A program made the position numbers and the translations under genes. The notes beneath the pieces were generated by a model. That model was not told the origin of the DNA. It ran no database searches and was given only the letters and a program-made list of their open reading frames with translations. From NCBI RefSeq assembly GCF_013317235.1, contig NZ_WLCM01000004.1, forward strand, positions 137,808-201,807: a DNA stretch of 64,000 nucleotides, in the 5' to 3' direction. Every line of letters begins with the position of its first letter. Within the stretch, counting starts at the first letter, position 1. The stretch is from Leisingera sp. ANG59 (GTDB taxonomy: Bacteria > Pseudomonadota > Alphaproteobacteria > Rhodobacterales > Rhodobacteraceae). Positions 10,393-19,729 of the stretch are shown here, one piece after another.

Positions 10393-10809
10393 ATGCAGCA
10401 TGACTTCACCATTCCGACGCGCGGGCAGGGGCTTTATGAATTTACCCGCGAAGTGACGGCCTGGGTGGCGGCAAGCGGTTACCGGGACGGGCTGTTGACG
10501 CTGTTTGTCCGCCACACGTCCTGCTCATTGCTTATCCAGGAAAATGCCGACTCTGAGGTGCAGGGGGATCTGCGGGCGTTTTTTGCCCGCCTGGTGCCGC
10601 CGTCGTCCGATCCGTCGATGACATACTTGCGTCACACCTATGAAGGGCCGGACGACATGCCTGCTCATATCAAGGCTGCGATGATGCCTGTCAGCCTGTC
10701 GATTCCGGTGCGCAGCGGCGCAGCGATGCTGGGCACTTGGCAAGGTATCTACCTGTTTGAACACCGCGATGCGCCGCACCGGCGGCAGGTTGCCGCACAC
10801 TTGGCCTGA
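10393..10809 (+). CDS. yjbQ: YjbQ family protein (UPF0047; secondary thiamine-phosphate synthase type)
   Basis: A 138-residue YjbQ/UPF0047 protein. Family hallmarks are LTLFVRHTSCSLLIQENAD (residues about 35-53), conserved His/Cys residues, and the C-terminal GTWQGIYLFEHRD. Family members form trimers; E. coli YjbQ has weak thiamine-phosphate synthase activity, but the physiological role is not settled. It stands alone between the secreted paralogues and nrdR. Confidence 0.9.
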   Translation: MQHDFTIPTRGQGLYEFTREVTAWVAASGYRDGLLTLFVRHTSCSLLIQENADSEVQGDLRAFFARLVPPSSDPSMTYLRHTYEGPDDMPAHIKAAMMPVSLSIPVRSGAAMLGTWQGIYLFEHRDAPHRRQVAAHLA

Positions 10810-10931
10810 ACCTCTTTATCTAGCGGCGGAAAATGCCCCCTACCCAAATTATGGAGGGTCGCCTATAGTTGTGGATAACCGGAGAAATTCCGGCACAAAA
10901 AGCAGGCTGACAGGATTGAGGGAGCAGGCGG

Positions 10932-11399
10932 ATGCGCTGCCCATTTTGCGGAAATATCGACACCCAGGTCAAGGATTCACGCCCCGCCGAGGATCATGTT
11001 TCGATCCGCCGGCGCCGGTTCTGCCCGGCCTGCGGCGGCCGTTTCACCACCTATGAGCGGGTCCAGCTGCGTGACCTGGTGGTGATCAAGACCAATGGCA
11101 AGCGCGAGGATTTCGACCGCGACAAGCTGGAGCGCTCGATCCGCATCTCGATGCAGAAACGCCCGATTGAGCCGGAGCGCATCGACCAGATGATTTCAGG
11201 CATCGTGCGGCGGCTGGAAAGCATGGGCGAGACCGATATTCCCTCCAAGAAAATCGGTGAGATCGTGATGGAGGCGCTGGCCCGGATCGATACCGTGGCC
11301 TATGTGCGATTTGCCAGCGTGTACAAGAATTTCCAGGCGGCTGACGACTTCGAGGATTTTGTTCACGAGCTGCGCCCGCCGGTGGCCCCGGAAGAATAA
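10932..11399 (+). CDS. nrdR: Transcriptional repressor NrdR
   Basis: NrdR (155 aa) senses ATP/dATP and represses ribonucleotide reductase genes. The N-terminal zinc ribbon is complete (MRCPFCG with the second pair [14 protein letters not shown], near residue 31). The ATP-cone domain follows ([16 protein letters not shown] through [12 protein letters not shown]). The stop TAA overlaps the ATG of ribD by one base. The nrdR-ribD order is common in alphaproteobacteria and couples the regulator to riboflavin genes. Confidence 0.97.
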   Translation: MRCPFCGNIDTQVKDSRPAEDHVSIRRRRFCPACGGRFTTYERVQLRDLVVIKTNGKREDFDRDKLERSIRISMQKRPIEPERIDQMISGIVRRLESMGETDIPSKKIGEIVMEALARIDTVAYVRFASVYKNFQAADDFEDFVHELRPPVAPEE

Positions 11400-12496
11400 T
11401 GGACACAGATCACCGTTACATGGCGCTGGCGCTGTCCCTGGGGCGGCGCGGGCAGGGCAATTGCTGGCCGAACCCGGCCGTTGGCTGCGTCATCGTGCAG
11501 GGCGGCCGGATTGTGGGCCGCGGCTGGACCAAGCCGGGCGGCCGCCCGCACGCCGAGACCGAGGCGCTGGCGCAGGCCGGGGAAGCCGCCCGCGGCGCCA
11601 CCGCCTACGTGACGCTTGAGCCTTGTTCCCATCAGGGCGAAACGCCGCCATGCTCTCAAGCGCTGATCGACGCAGGGGTGGCGCGGGTTGTTGCTGCGAT
11701 CGGGGACAGCGATCCGCGGGTTTCCGGCCAGGGCATCCGTATGCTGCGCGATGCAGGCATCAGGGTGGACACTGGCGTCTGGGGCGCCCAGGCGGCGCGC
11801 GATCATGCCGGATTTTTCCTGAAAACCGAGCAGGGCCGCCCGCTGGTGACCCTGAAGCTGGCCAGCAGCTTTGACGGCCGCATTGCCACCGGATCGGGGC
11901 AAAGCAAATGGATCACCGGGCCGGAGGCGCGCCGTGCGGTGCACGCGATGCGCGCCCGCCACGATGCGGTGATGGTCGGCGGCGGCACGGCGCGGGCGGA
12001 TGATCCCTCGCTGACGGTGCGCGATCTGGGGGTGGAGCATCAGCCGGTGCGGGTGGTGATCTCGCGTCATCTGGACCTGCCGCTGATGGGCCAGCTGGCC
12101 CGCACTGCCAAGGACGTGCCGGTATGGCTGTGCCACGGCCACGGCGCCGATCAGGAACGTATCCGCGCCTGGGAGGGGCTGGGCGCCAGACTGATTCCCT
12201 GCGCATCGCACGGTGTGCAGCTGGATGCCGGCGATATTCTGCAGCAGCTCGGCGCTGCCGGGCTCACCAGGGTGTTCTGCGAAGGCGGCAGTGCGCTAGC
12301 GGCGTCGCTGCTGGCCTTTGACCTGGTGGATGAGCTGATCGGCTTCACCGCTGGTCTTGGCATCGGGGCTGAAGGGCTGCCCTCGATCGGCGCGCTGGGC
12401 ATCGGCCGGCTGGAGGAAGCACCGCGCTTCGAATTGGTTGAATGCCGGCTTATCGGCAAGGATATCCTGCACCGCTGGACCCGGGCACTGCGCTGA
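11399..12496 (+). CDS. ribD: Bifunctional riboflavin deaminase/reductase RibD
   Basis: RibD (365 aa) performs the second and third steps of riboflavin synthesis: deamination of the GTP-derived pyrimidine, then reduction of its ribose. The N-terminal deaminase has the zinc site HAETEAL and LEPCSHQGETPPCS (residues about 50-85). The C-terminal reductase begins near 145 (TLKLASSFDGRIATGSGQSKWITG) and ends with CEGGSALAASLL. It overlaps nrdR by one base. The next riboflavin gene, ribE, is 4.7 kb away behind the capsule genes. Confidence 0.97.
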   Translation: MDTDHRYMALALSLGRRGQGNCWPNPAVGCVIVQGGRIVGRGWTKPGGRPHAETEALAQAGEAARGATAYVTLEPCSHQGETPPCSQALIDAGVARVVAAIGDSDPRVSGQGIRMLRDAGIRVDTGVWGAQAARDHAGFFLKTEQGRPLVTLKLASSFDGRIATGSGQSKWITGPEARRAVHAMRARHDAVMVGGGTARADDPSLTVRDLGVEHQPVRVVISRHLDLPLMGQLARTAKDVPVWLCHGHGADQERIRAWEGLGARLIPCASHGVQLDAGDILQQLGAAGLTRVFCEGGSALAASLLAFDLVDELIGFTAGLGIGAEGLPSIGALGIGRLEEAPRFELVECRLIGKDILHRWTRALR

Positions 12497-12540
12497 GCAC
12501 AGTATTTTCAAGCGTCAATCAGGTGTCAACCGGACCCGCT

Positions 12541-14553
12541 TTAGCGCCACAGATGGGCGTAAGTGGCAAACAGCCCCTGCAGCTTGAACAGCAGCCGGTT
12601 GCTGAGGCCCGGATGCGGCAGACGGCCCTCGCGCAGGCGCATGACCGCAACTTCCGGCGGGCAGGGCTGGCCGGTCACCGGATCGAAGTAGCGGGGATAG
12701 TCGATCAGGGTTGCGTGGGCGAGACCCAGTAGCGGCACCTGCGCCTGCCGCCAGGAGGGGGCCGGCGCCAGGTCGGCAGTGAGCCCCCAGCCAGCATAGA
12801 ATGGCGTTCCCAGCGTGGTCACCTTCACCCCGCGCAGCAGTGCCTCGAATCCCAGGAGCGAAGTCATTGTCCAGACTTCCTCCACTTCACCAAGCAGCGC
12901 CATCGGGTCTGCCTGTCTGGCAACAACGTCGGCCAGCCCTTCTGCCGCAACCCGGCCTTTGCGCAGGCCTGCCTCCACATCCGGGTGCGGCTTGTAGACG
13001 ATCACTGCCTCCGGGTTGGCCGCCCGCACGGCGCGCAGAAGATCCAGGTTGGTCCGGACTCCGCCGGCGCCGCAGAGGATCGAGGCGTCGTCCTCCACCT
13101 GGCCCGGCACCAGGATGCGGCGGCCTGCGGGCAGGGCCGGGGTGGCGCCGCCGAGATTGTATTTGGAAACACCATCCCTAATCAGCGATTGAACCAGGCG
13201 CTCGGCTCGCAGCTCCTCTGCCTGGGTCATGTTCACGCGGCGTGCTATCAGCGCGTCCAGATCCGAGGGCGTGCGCGGGTCATAGTAGATCCCCCGGTGG
13301 TCGGTCACTAGCGACAGGGGCGGCACCAGCTCTGCGCCCAGGCCGCGCGACCGCAGGAAGCCGTCCTCCACCTGCACCGCACCGGCATGGCCCTCCGAGG
13401 CCTTGCCAGCCCAGACCATCCGCCTGCGGCCGCTGGCCTGTGCCTTGGCGGGGACGTCGGTGAACAGCACCCGCTTTTCCGAGCCAAAGAATTTTTGCAG
13501 CGGCTTGCGCTTCCACAGCCGCATGCCGGCGGCCGCCCAGCCATGGTGGTCTTGTCTCCAGGCCCGTGCCAGGGCCTCCAGGCTGTCCAGCACTGTTTCC
13601 AGTTCGCACAGTTCATCCCGGAACGGGTCGTACCATTTGGGGTATAGGATCATCGCCGCCGCAAACAACTGCGCCCGGGTCAGACGCCGCTGCCGCCGGG
13701 GCGGCGGGGCGTCGTCCACGCTCAGCCCCCAGCCCGCATAAAACGGCTGCCCGAACACCCGCGGTTTGTGGCCCGCCAGAATCGCCTCGAATCCCAGCTG
13801 CGATGAAACTGTGTAAACCCCGACCGCCCCCTCCAGCAGCGCCCACGGGGAGACACTGCCCGTAAACAGTTCCACACGCCCATGCGCATCATCGGCATCG
13901 TAGTACCCCGCACGGAAGCCGCGCAGCGTCTCGGGGTGGGTTTTAATCAGCACCCGCGCACCGGGATGCTCCTCTTGTGCAAATGCCAGCATCTCCAGGA
14001 AACGCGCCCGGTCCGCGCGTGAGGCGGTGACGGAAGCATCATCGCGTGCCTGATCCGCAACCAGCACATAGCCGGGCGCAGGCACTGGTTCCTCGGGATT
14101 AAAAGCGTTGTACTTGCTGAGATGCGCGTCCTTGAGGCGGGCAATCGCATCACGTGCCCGGCGCATCAGATGCGCGTCATCCAGCGGGTGGCTGGCCAAA
14201 AGCTGCTCCAGATCCGACGGCACGCCAGCATCGAAATGCACTCCTGCCCGGTCCAGAAGCAGCCCCGTGGGTGGCTCCCCGGCGCGGCCGGGATTTACCG
14301 AGCGCAGGAAGGCGTCCTCCACCCGCAAGAGCCCGCAGCCGCGGCGTTCGGCCACCGCAAGGCCGCGTTGCGCAGTGGGCGAGGCGCCCCAGATGCCGAC
14401 CAGATCCTCCGGCCGGGGCAGGCCCAGCCGGATATCATAGCCTGACAGCTGCAGAATCCGCCGCACCCGGCGCTGGGTCAGAAAGCCGCCGTTGTAAACA
14501 AAAAGCCGGGACGCATTGTTCCCGGCTTCCTGGCGGCCTGCTCTCAGGCTCAT
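12541..14553 (-). CDS. kpsC: Capsular polysaccharide beta-Kdo transferase KpsC-like
   Basis: A 670-residue protein with two related glycosyltransferase halves. Each half carries VEDAFLRS/VEDGFLRS, a KTHPE/KPHPD segment and QPFYAGWGLS/TPFYAGWGLT (near residues 270 and 590). KpsC builds the poly-Kdo linker that anchors group 2 capsules to lipid. It is the last gene of a minus-strand block of kpsS, a Wza/KpsD-like exporter and kpsC, starting 6 bases after the exporter gene's stop. No kpsMT transporter genes are in this window. It converges on ribD with a 44-base gap. Confidence 0.9.
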   Translation of the reverse strand: MSLRAGRQEAGNNASRLFVYNGGFLTQRRVRRILQLSGYDIRLGLPRPEDLVGIWGASPTAQRGLAVAERRGCGLLRVEDAFLRSVNPGRAGEPPTGLLLDRAGVHFDAGVPSDLEQLLASHPLDDAHLMRRARDAIARLKDAHLSKYNAFNPEEPVPAPGYVLVADQARDDASVTASRADRARFLEMLAFAQEEHPGARVLIKTHPETLRGFRAGYYDADDAHGRVELFTGSVSPWALLEGAVGVYTVSSQLGFEAILAGHKPRVFGQPFYAGWGLSVDDAPPPRRQRRLTRAQLFAAAMILYPKWYDPFRDELCELETVLDSLEALARAWRQDHHGWAAAGMRLWKRKPLQKFFGSEKRVLFTDVPAKAQASGRRRMVWAGKASEGHAGAVQVEDGFLRSRGLGAELVPPLSLVTDHRGIYYDPRTPSDLDALIARRVNMTQAEELRAERLVQSLIRDGVSKYNLGGATPALPAGRRILVPGQVEDDASILCGAGGVRTNLDLLRAVRAANPEAVIVYKPHPDVEAGLRKGRVAAEGLADVVARQADPMALLGEVEEVWTMTSLLGFEALLRGVKVTTLGTPFYAGWGLTADLAPAPSWRQAQVPLLGLAHATLIDYPRYFDPVTGQPCPPEVAVMRLREGRLPHPGLSNRLLFKLQGLFATYAHLWR

Positions 14554-14559
14554 GCTGCC

Positions 14560-15693
14560 TTAGCCGCTAACCGCTGAGGACGTGCTGGCCAGAGAGCCCA
14601 CCGGGGCCAGCAGCAGCGAGATGGTCTTGGTCCACTGGGCGTAGGGTGCTTCAGTCACATAAAGCGTGTCGTCGTCGCGGATCACAAAATCGCGGGCCAT
14701 AAACAGCCCATTCGGCTGTGTCAGGTTCAGCACGTAGACCATCCGCTGCGCGCCGATCAGATCATCCCGGCCCAGCACCTGGTTGGCAATCTCGGCAGGC
14801 TCATTGCGCAGCACGAACACGCCGGTAGGGTCTGCGGCCGTGGAGATCAGGCCGCCGACCTGGGCAATGGCTTCCAGCGCCGACAGGTCCTGGCTTTCAA
14901 ACGGCACCCGCGCTTGGGCCGATGTTGCGCCCAAGGCAGTGAAGGAGCGTGTGTCTTCCTCGACCAGAATGCGGTCACCGCCGCGCAAGGCCACGTCCAG
15001 TTCCGGGTGGTCAAACAGGTCCTGGAACCAGATCTTTCCCTTTTCCCGGCCCCGGATCACGGTGACCTGGGCAATTTCAGGCTGGATCGTCACGCCACCA
15101 GCCTGAGCCAGCATTGCCGACAGGGTTCGGGTCGGGCGCTCGATCGGATAGACGCCCTGCGCGCCCACAGAACCGGTCAGGCTGACCGTGGCACCATCCC
15201 CTGCCAGCCGCCGCACTTGCACCTGAGGGTCGGGGGTTTGATCCTCGAGCTTTTTGGTGATGGTTTCGCGCAACTGCTCAGGGGTATTGCCGGAGGCGCG
15301 CAGGCGGCCCGCATAAGGCACGAAGATGTAGCCGGCGCTGTCGACCTGCACCTCTTCCAGCACAGTAGAGTTGGTGGCTTCTGCAGCCAGCAGCCCGTCA
15401 TCCACGTTTTCCCAGACCGTCAGTCCGAGAACGTCGCCGGGGCGGATGGTGTCCGAGGTCAGCTTGCCCGCCGATGTGAACCCGGAGGAAAAGCCGAGTG
15501 CCGGAACCACAGCTGTGGCACGGGCAACCCGGTCATTGACGGAAACGATAAAGGCATCGCCTTCGCGCTGTACCGAACCGGCGAAAATCTGGCGCTTGTT
15601 AGGGCCGACTTTTGGCAGCCCGCAGGACGCCGCAAGCGCCAATGCCGCCAGCATTGCCACGGGGCGCGCCCAGCGAAGGGGAACGGATTTCAC
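14560..15693 (-). CDS. Outer-membrane polysaccharide export lipoprotein (Wza/KpsD family)
   Basis: A 377-residue lipoprotein forming the outer-membrane channel for capsule export. The signal peptide ends in the lipobox LAASC, near residue 23. The polysaccharide export (Poly_export) domain follows (SDTIRPGDVLGLTVWEN, then VDSAGYIFVPYAGRLRASG), then two SLBB-type modules (VSLTGSVGAQGVYPIERPTRTL and a later FESQDLSALEAIAQ region). I chose GTG 15693 because AGGAG lies 8 bases upstream; an in-frame TTG at 15729 is the alternative. kpsC follows after 6 bases. Confidence 0.87.
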   Translation of the reverse strand: MKSVPLRWARPVAMLAALALAASCGLPKVGPNKRQIFAGSVQREGDAFIVSVNDRVARATAVVPALGFSSGFTSAGKLTSDTIRPGDVLGLTVWENVDDGLLAAEATNSTVLEEVQVDSAGYIFVPYAGRLRASGNTPEQLRETITKKLEDQTPDPQVQVRRLAGDGATVSLTGSVGAQGVYPIERPTRTLSAMLAQAGGVTIQPEIAQVTVIRGREKGKIWFQDLFDHPELDVALRGGDRILVEEDTRSFTALGATSAQARVPFESQDLSALEAIAQVGGLISTAADPTGVFVLRNEPAEIANQVLGRDDLIGAQRMVYVLNLTQPNGLFMARDFVIRDDDTLYVTEAPYAQWTKTISLLLAPVGSLASTSSAVSG

Positions 15694-15788
15694 TGCTCGG
15701 TCTCCTCGACCAATTATTGTTTGCCTCAAGTTTTAGGGGCAACCTAACTGGCTGGCTGGAAAAAATCCAGCCTTTGGGCCGATCCGCT

Positions 15789-17084
15789 TCAGGTCACCAG
15801 CCGCAACTGTTGCCGTGGTGCCGCTGTGCCCAGCCGCAGCGCGTCATAGGGGTCTTCACCCGCCAGCATCATGTCAGCAACCTGGCGCAACAGCTGGCGA
15901 CGGCCTTCGCGTGAATAAAACCCGCCGGGCACTTGCGAGGTTTCCAGCAGGAAGCGCCGGTAATCTTTATAGGCGCGGCTGTCAGGTCGCGCAGGGGCCG
16001 CAAAGAACTGGGCCAGCGGTTGTTCCGACACAAACTCCGGCTTGCCATAGACAGCGCGGCCGAACACCCGCAGAGGGATGCCGCGCCACAGCACCTGCTG
16101 GCCTGCGGTGGAATTGACTGTCACCGCGCTGCGCGCCTCATTCAGCAGCTGCGCCAGCTTGCCGCCGCGCACATAATGGACCCGGCCTTCAAGGCCATGC
16201 TCCCGCGCCAGCCGCCGCAAGGTACGGCGCACCTGGGCGCGGCCATCCTCCAGCGGATGTGCTTTGATAACCAGATGGTGATGGCGTGGTGCGCCTTCTG
16301 CAAAACCGGTAATCACCTCCGCCAGAAAATCGCCCATGCTGGTGAACGGGGAATGCATCTGGAAGGAACTGTCATGCTCCAGCTGAAGCAGCGCCAAGTG
16401 ATAGGGAAAGCCGCCATTACGGATGCGCCGTTCCGCCAGCCGCCGTTCCAATGCCTGTACGGGCATCAGCAGCAGCCGCTTCAGATACAACTGGAATTCC
16501 TTAGTCACTGGCAGCGCCCGGTGGGGCCGGAAATTGCGGTATTTGCGGTTCCGGAACATCACGAACCAGTGGTACAGCGCGCCATAAAAAACATGCTGGC
16601 GCATGTCGCCCCAATGGGCGGGCGGCAGCGATGCCTCCATGTCGGACAAGGCCAGCGCTTCCTGCATCCCGGATACGGTCATTTCCATCAGCCGCGAATG
16701 GCCGTTGGCGCCGCCGCGCTCATAGGTTACCCAGTAGGGGCGCAGATAGCCTTCTTCAAAAACATGCACGGTGATGCCGCGCCGCCGCGCCGCCTCAACG
16801 GCAGTGGCGTGTATGGGGCGGGTGTCCCCATACAGCACGATATCCGTCACGCCACGGCTTTCCAGCAGACCTGCCACATAATCCGGCCAATCCTGCGGAC
16901 TGCCGCGATAGGGAAGGTAGCTGGCCTTGGGGCGCCAGAATGCCTGGTCGCCGGCATTGAAACCCACCCGCGCCACCTCGCATCCCGCCGCCATCAGCAT
17001 CCGGCCGAGCGCGGCAAAAAACGGTCCGTGCGGACCTTGCAGGAACAGGAAGCTGCGGTGGTTCAAAGCGGCGTTCGGCATCAC
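15789..17084 (-). CDS. kpsS: Capsular polysaccharide export/Kdo transferase KpsS-like
   Basis: A 431-residue KpsS-type protein, which adds the first Kdo to the phosphatidylglycerol anchor of group 2 capsules before KpsC extends it. Features are FLFLQGPHGPFFAALGRML at the N-terminus, the conserved HVFEEGYLRPYWVTYE (near residue 110), and VIKAHPLEDG followed by TVNSTAGQQVLWRGIP (about 275-350). It is the first gene of the capsule block, and its start is divergent from ribE with a 160-base gap that presumably holds both promoters. Confidence 0.88.
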   Translation of the reverse strand: MMPNAALNHRSFLFLQGPHGPFFAALGRMLMAAGCEVARVGFNAGDQAFWRPKASYLPYRGSPQDWPDYVAGLLESRGVTDIVLYGDTRPIHATAVEAARRRGITVHVFEEGYLRPYWVTYERGGANGHSRLMEMTVSGMQEALALSDMEASLPPAHWGDMRQHVFYGALYHWFVMFRNRKYRNFRPHRALPVTKEFQLYLKRLLLMPVQALERRLAERRIRNGGFPYHLALLQLEHDSSFQMHSPFTSMGDFLAEVITGFAEGAPRHHHLVIKAHPLEDGRAQVRRTLRRLAREHGLEGRVHYVRGGKLAQLLNEARSAVTVNSTAGQQVLWRGIPLRVFGRAVYGKPEFVSEQPLAQFFAAPARPDSRAYKDYRRFLLETSQVPGGFYSREGRRQLLRQVADMMLAGEDPYDALRLGTAAPRQQLRLVT

Positions 17085-17244
17085 GAGTATTGTTTTAAGG
17101 GAGTGGATTCAGGGTTTGATTAACATTTGACTGGGGCGAAACTATGGCTGTGCCGGCTGTGAACACAAGCCGGGGCTTGTGAAGGAAGCGCGGCTTGGCT
17201 ACCTCTGCGGCAGGAATGACATATCACCTGCGGGGAGCGCACCC

Positions 17245-17832
17245 ATGTTTACTGGCATCATCACCGATGTAGGAACCATTGCCGAACTGGAACAGCAAGG
17301 CGACCTGCGCGCCCGCATCAAGACCAGCTACGACACGGCAACCATCGATATGGGGGCCTCAATCGCCTCCGATGGCGTCTGCCTCACGGTGGTCGCGCTG
17401 GGCGACGACTGGTACGATGTGCAGATCTCGGCAGAGACGGTGTCCAAAACCAACCTGGGCGATTGGTCCGTGGGTAAGCGCGTGAACCTGGAGCGCGCCC
17501 TGAAAGTGGGAGATGAGCTTGGCGGCCATATCGTCTCCGGCCATGTGGATGGCGTTGCGGAGGTGGTGGAGTTGCACGATGAGGGGGACAGCACCCGTGT
17601 CACCCTGCGTGCACCGAAGGACCTCGCACGCTTCATCGCGCCCAAGGGTTCGGTCGCGCTGAACGGCACCTCGCTGACGGTGAACGATGTGGAGGGCTGC
17701 GATTTCGGCATCAACTTCATCCCGCACACCAAGGAAGTCACCACTTGGGGCGACGTGAAGCTGGGCGACCGCATCAACCTGGAAATCGACACCTTGGCCC
17801 GCTACGTCGCACGGCTGCACGAAGCAGGCTGA
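17245..17832 (+). CDS. ribE: Riboflavin synthase (alpha chain)
   Basis: This 195-residue enzyme dismutates two 6,7-dimethyl-8-ribityllumazine molecules to riboflavin. It begins with the hallmark MFTGIITDVG and contains two lumazine-binding repeats (GASIASDGVCLTVV near 40 and GSVALNGTSLTVND near 135). ATG 17245 is chosen over an in-frame upstream codon at 17179 because family members start at MFTGI. It is followed by ribBX, ribH and nusB. I found no FMN riboswitch upstream. Confidence 0.96.
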   Translation: MFTGIITDVGTIAELEQQGDLRARIKTSYDTATIDMGASIASDGVCLTVVALGDDWYDVQISAETVSKTNLGDWSVGKRVNLERALKVGDELGGHIVSGHVDGVAEVVELHDEGDSTRVTLRAPKDLARFIAPKGSVALNGTSLTVNDVEGCDFGINFIPHTKEVTTWGDVKLGDRINLEIDTLARYVARLHEAG

Positions 17833-18048
17833 GCAGGCCAGCTCTTCATCTTTCTCCAAAAACTTCTGGGGAACGCCGGTGGGCCGAGGGGCAGCGACCC
17901 TCAGTGTCCTGAGCGCAGATGCACAGGGCGCGTCCGGACGTCCGGTTGCCGTTTGCAGGACTGGCATTTGCCGCTGGCCTGGGCTATCTGGCTGGGAAAG
18001 AACCCGCAGTGCCAGGCGTGCTGCCCAAGCGCATCGAAAGGCTGCCAT

Positions 18049-19176
18049 ATGAGCTTTGAAACACCAGGGCCGGTTGAGGCGCAATTGCGCGATGCCATTA
18101 GCCCAATCGAAGAGATCATCGAAGAGGCCCGCCAGGGCCGCATGTTCATCCTCGTCGACCACGAGGACCGCGAGAACGAAGGCGACCTGGTGATCCCCGC
18201 CCAGCATGCCGATGCGGCTGCGATCAATTTCATGGCAACCCACGGCCGCGGCCTAATCTGCCTGACCATGCCGGCCGAGCGGATCGAGGAGCTGGGCCTG
18301 CCGATGATGGCGCTGCACAACTCCTCGCGCCACGAGACCGCCTTTACCGTCTCCATCGAGGCGCGTGAGGGGGTTTCCACCGGTATTTCCGCCGCCGACC
18401 GTGCCCTGACCGTGGCCACCGCCATCGATCCGGAGAAAACCGCGGCCGACATCGCAACCCCGGGCCATGTCTTCCCGCTGCGCGCCCGCCGGGGCGGGGT
18501 GCTGGTCCGCGCGGGCCACACCGAGGCCGGCTGCGATGTCGCCCGTCTGGCGGGCCATTACCCGTCGTCGGTGATCTGCGAGATCATGAAGGAAGACGGC
18601 ACCATGGCGCGTCTGCCCGACCTGGTCGAATATGCGCAGAAGCACGGGCTGAAGATCGGCACCATCTCCGACCTGATCACCTACCGTGCCCGCAACGACA
18701 ATCTGGTGGTGGAAACCTCGCGCGAGACCGTGACCTCGGAAATCGGCGGCGAGTGGGAAATGCGGCTGTTCACCGATCAAACCCACGGTATCGAGCATGT
18801 GGTGATGATCAAGGGCGACATCACCACGCCGGAGCCGGTGCTGGTGCGCACCCATGCGCTGCATGAGGCAACCGACATCCTGGGTCTCGGCCCCAAGTCC
18901 GCCCGCCAGCTGCCCCGCGCGATGGAGATTATTGCTGAAGAGGGCCGCGGTGTTGTGACCCTGTTCCGCCAGCCGCGCAACGCGCTTTATGCCAACGAGG
19001 ACGAAGGCCCGCGCACCGTGACCATCAAGCAGACCGGCATCGGGGCGCAGATCCTGTCGAGCCTGGGCCTGCATGAGCTGGTGCTGCTGACCGACTCGCC
19101 CTCGACCAAATACGTCGGGCTGGACGCCTATGGCTTGGCCATCACCGGCAGCCGCCCCATTCTGAAGGACGCTTGA
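18049..19176 (+). CDS. ribB: 3,4-dihydroxy-2-butanone 4-phosphate synthase with degenerate GTP cyclohydrolase II domain (RibBX type)
   Basis: A 375-residue fusion. The N-terminal synthase domain is intact: DHEDRENEGDLVIPA, HGRGLICL, TGISAADR and RAGHTEAGCD, giving the four-carbon unit for lumazine synthesis. The C-terminal half aligns with GTP cyclohydrolase II but lacks the zinc cysteines: where the active enzyme has HSECLTG...RCDCG, this protein reads HALHEATDILGLGPKSARQL. It is therefore probably not a cyclohydrolase and matches the RibBX type described in alphaproteobacteria. The 216-base gap after ribE shows no FMN riboswitch. Confidence 0.93.
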   Translation: MSFETPGPVEAQLRDAISPIEEIIEEARQGRMFILVDHEDRENEGDLVIPAQHADAAAINFMATHGRGLICLTMPAERIEELGLPMMALHNSSRHETAFTVSIEAREGVSTGISAADRALTVATAIDPEKTAADIATPGHVFPLRARRGGVLVRAGHTEAGCDVARLAGHYPSSVICEIMKEDGTMARLPDLVEYAQKHGLKIGTISDLITYRARNDNLVVETSRETVTSEIGGEWEMRLFTDQTHGIEHVVMIKGDITTPEPVLVRTHALHEATDILGLGPKSARQLPRAMEIIAEEGRGVVTLFRQPRNALYANEDEGPRTVTIKQTGIGAQILSSLGLHELVLLTDSPSTKYVGLDAYGLAITGSRPILKDA

Positions 19177-19177
19177 T

Positions 19178-19729
19178 ATGGCTGGACATGAAACCCACTA
19201 CACCCTGCCGCGCGCCGAGTTCGACAAGCCTGTGAAGCTGCTGATCGTTGTGGCGCCGTACTACAAGGACATAGCAGACAACCTGGTCGCAGGCGCCGCG
19301 GCGGAGATTGAAGCCGCAGGCGGCACCTTCGAGATCGTCGAAGTGCCCGGTGCGCTGGAAGTGCCGACTGCAATTGCGATTGCCGACCGCACCTCCAACT
19401 TTGACGGCTACGTGGCGCTGGGCTGCGTGATCCGCGGCGAGACCACCCATTATGACACCGTCTGCAACGACAGCTCCCGCGCGATCCAGCTGATGGGGCT
19501 GCAGGGCCTGTGCATCGGCAACGGCATCCTGACCGTGGAAAACCGCAAGCAGGCAGAGGTGCGCGCCGATACCGCTGACCAGAACAAAGGCGGCGGTGCG
19601 GCGGCTGCGGCCTTGCATCTGATCGCGCTCACGCGTAAGTGGGGCGCCCAGACCAAAGGCATCGGCTTCAAGGCGCCCGCAGGGGCGTATCAGGTCGCCG
19701 GTTCAGACAACGGATCCACCAGCGCATGA
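19178..19729 (+). CDS. ribH: 6,7-dimethyl-8-ribityllumazine synthase
   Basis: Lumazine synthase (183 aa) condenses the butanone phosphate from RibB with the RibD product. Family motifs are EVPGALEVPTAI (near 57), GYVALGCVIRGETTHYDTV (near 75) and a C-terminal cap with NKGGGAAAAAL. It begins one base after the ribB stop and ends overlapping the nusB start (ATGA), so the genes are translationally linked. The C-terminal tail (QTKGIGFKAPAGAYQ...) is somewhat longer than in E. coli. Confidence 0.97.
   Translation: MAGHETHYTLPRAEFDKPVKLLIVVAPYYKDIADNLVAGAAAEIEAAGGTFEIVEVPGALEVPTAIAIADRTSNFDGYVALGCVIRGETTHYDTVCNDSSRAIQLMGLQGLCIGNGILTVENRKQAEVRADTADQNKGGGAAAAALHLIALTRKWGAQTKGIGFKAPAGAYQVAGSDNGSTSA

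Noticed and set aside
17833..18048. Possible FMN riboswitch before ribB
   Set aside because: The conserved core (AGGGGCAGGG... and ...GCCGACAGT) is not visible here or upstream of ribE.
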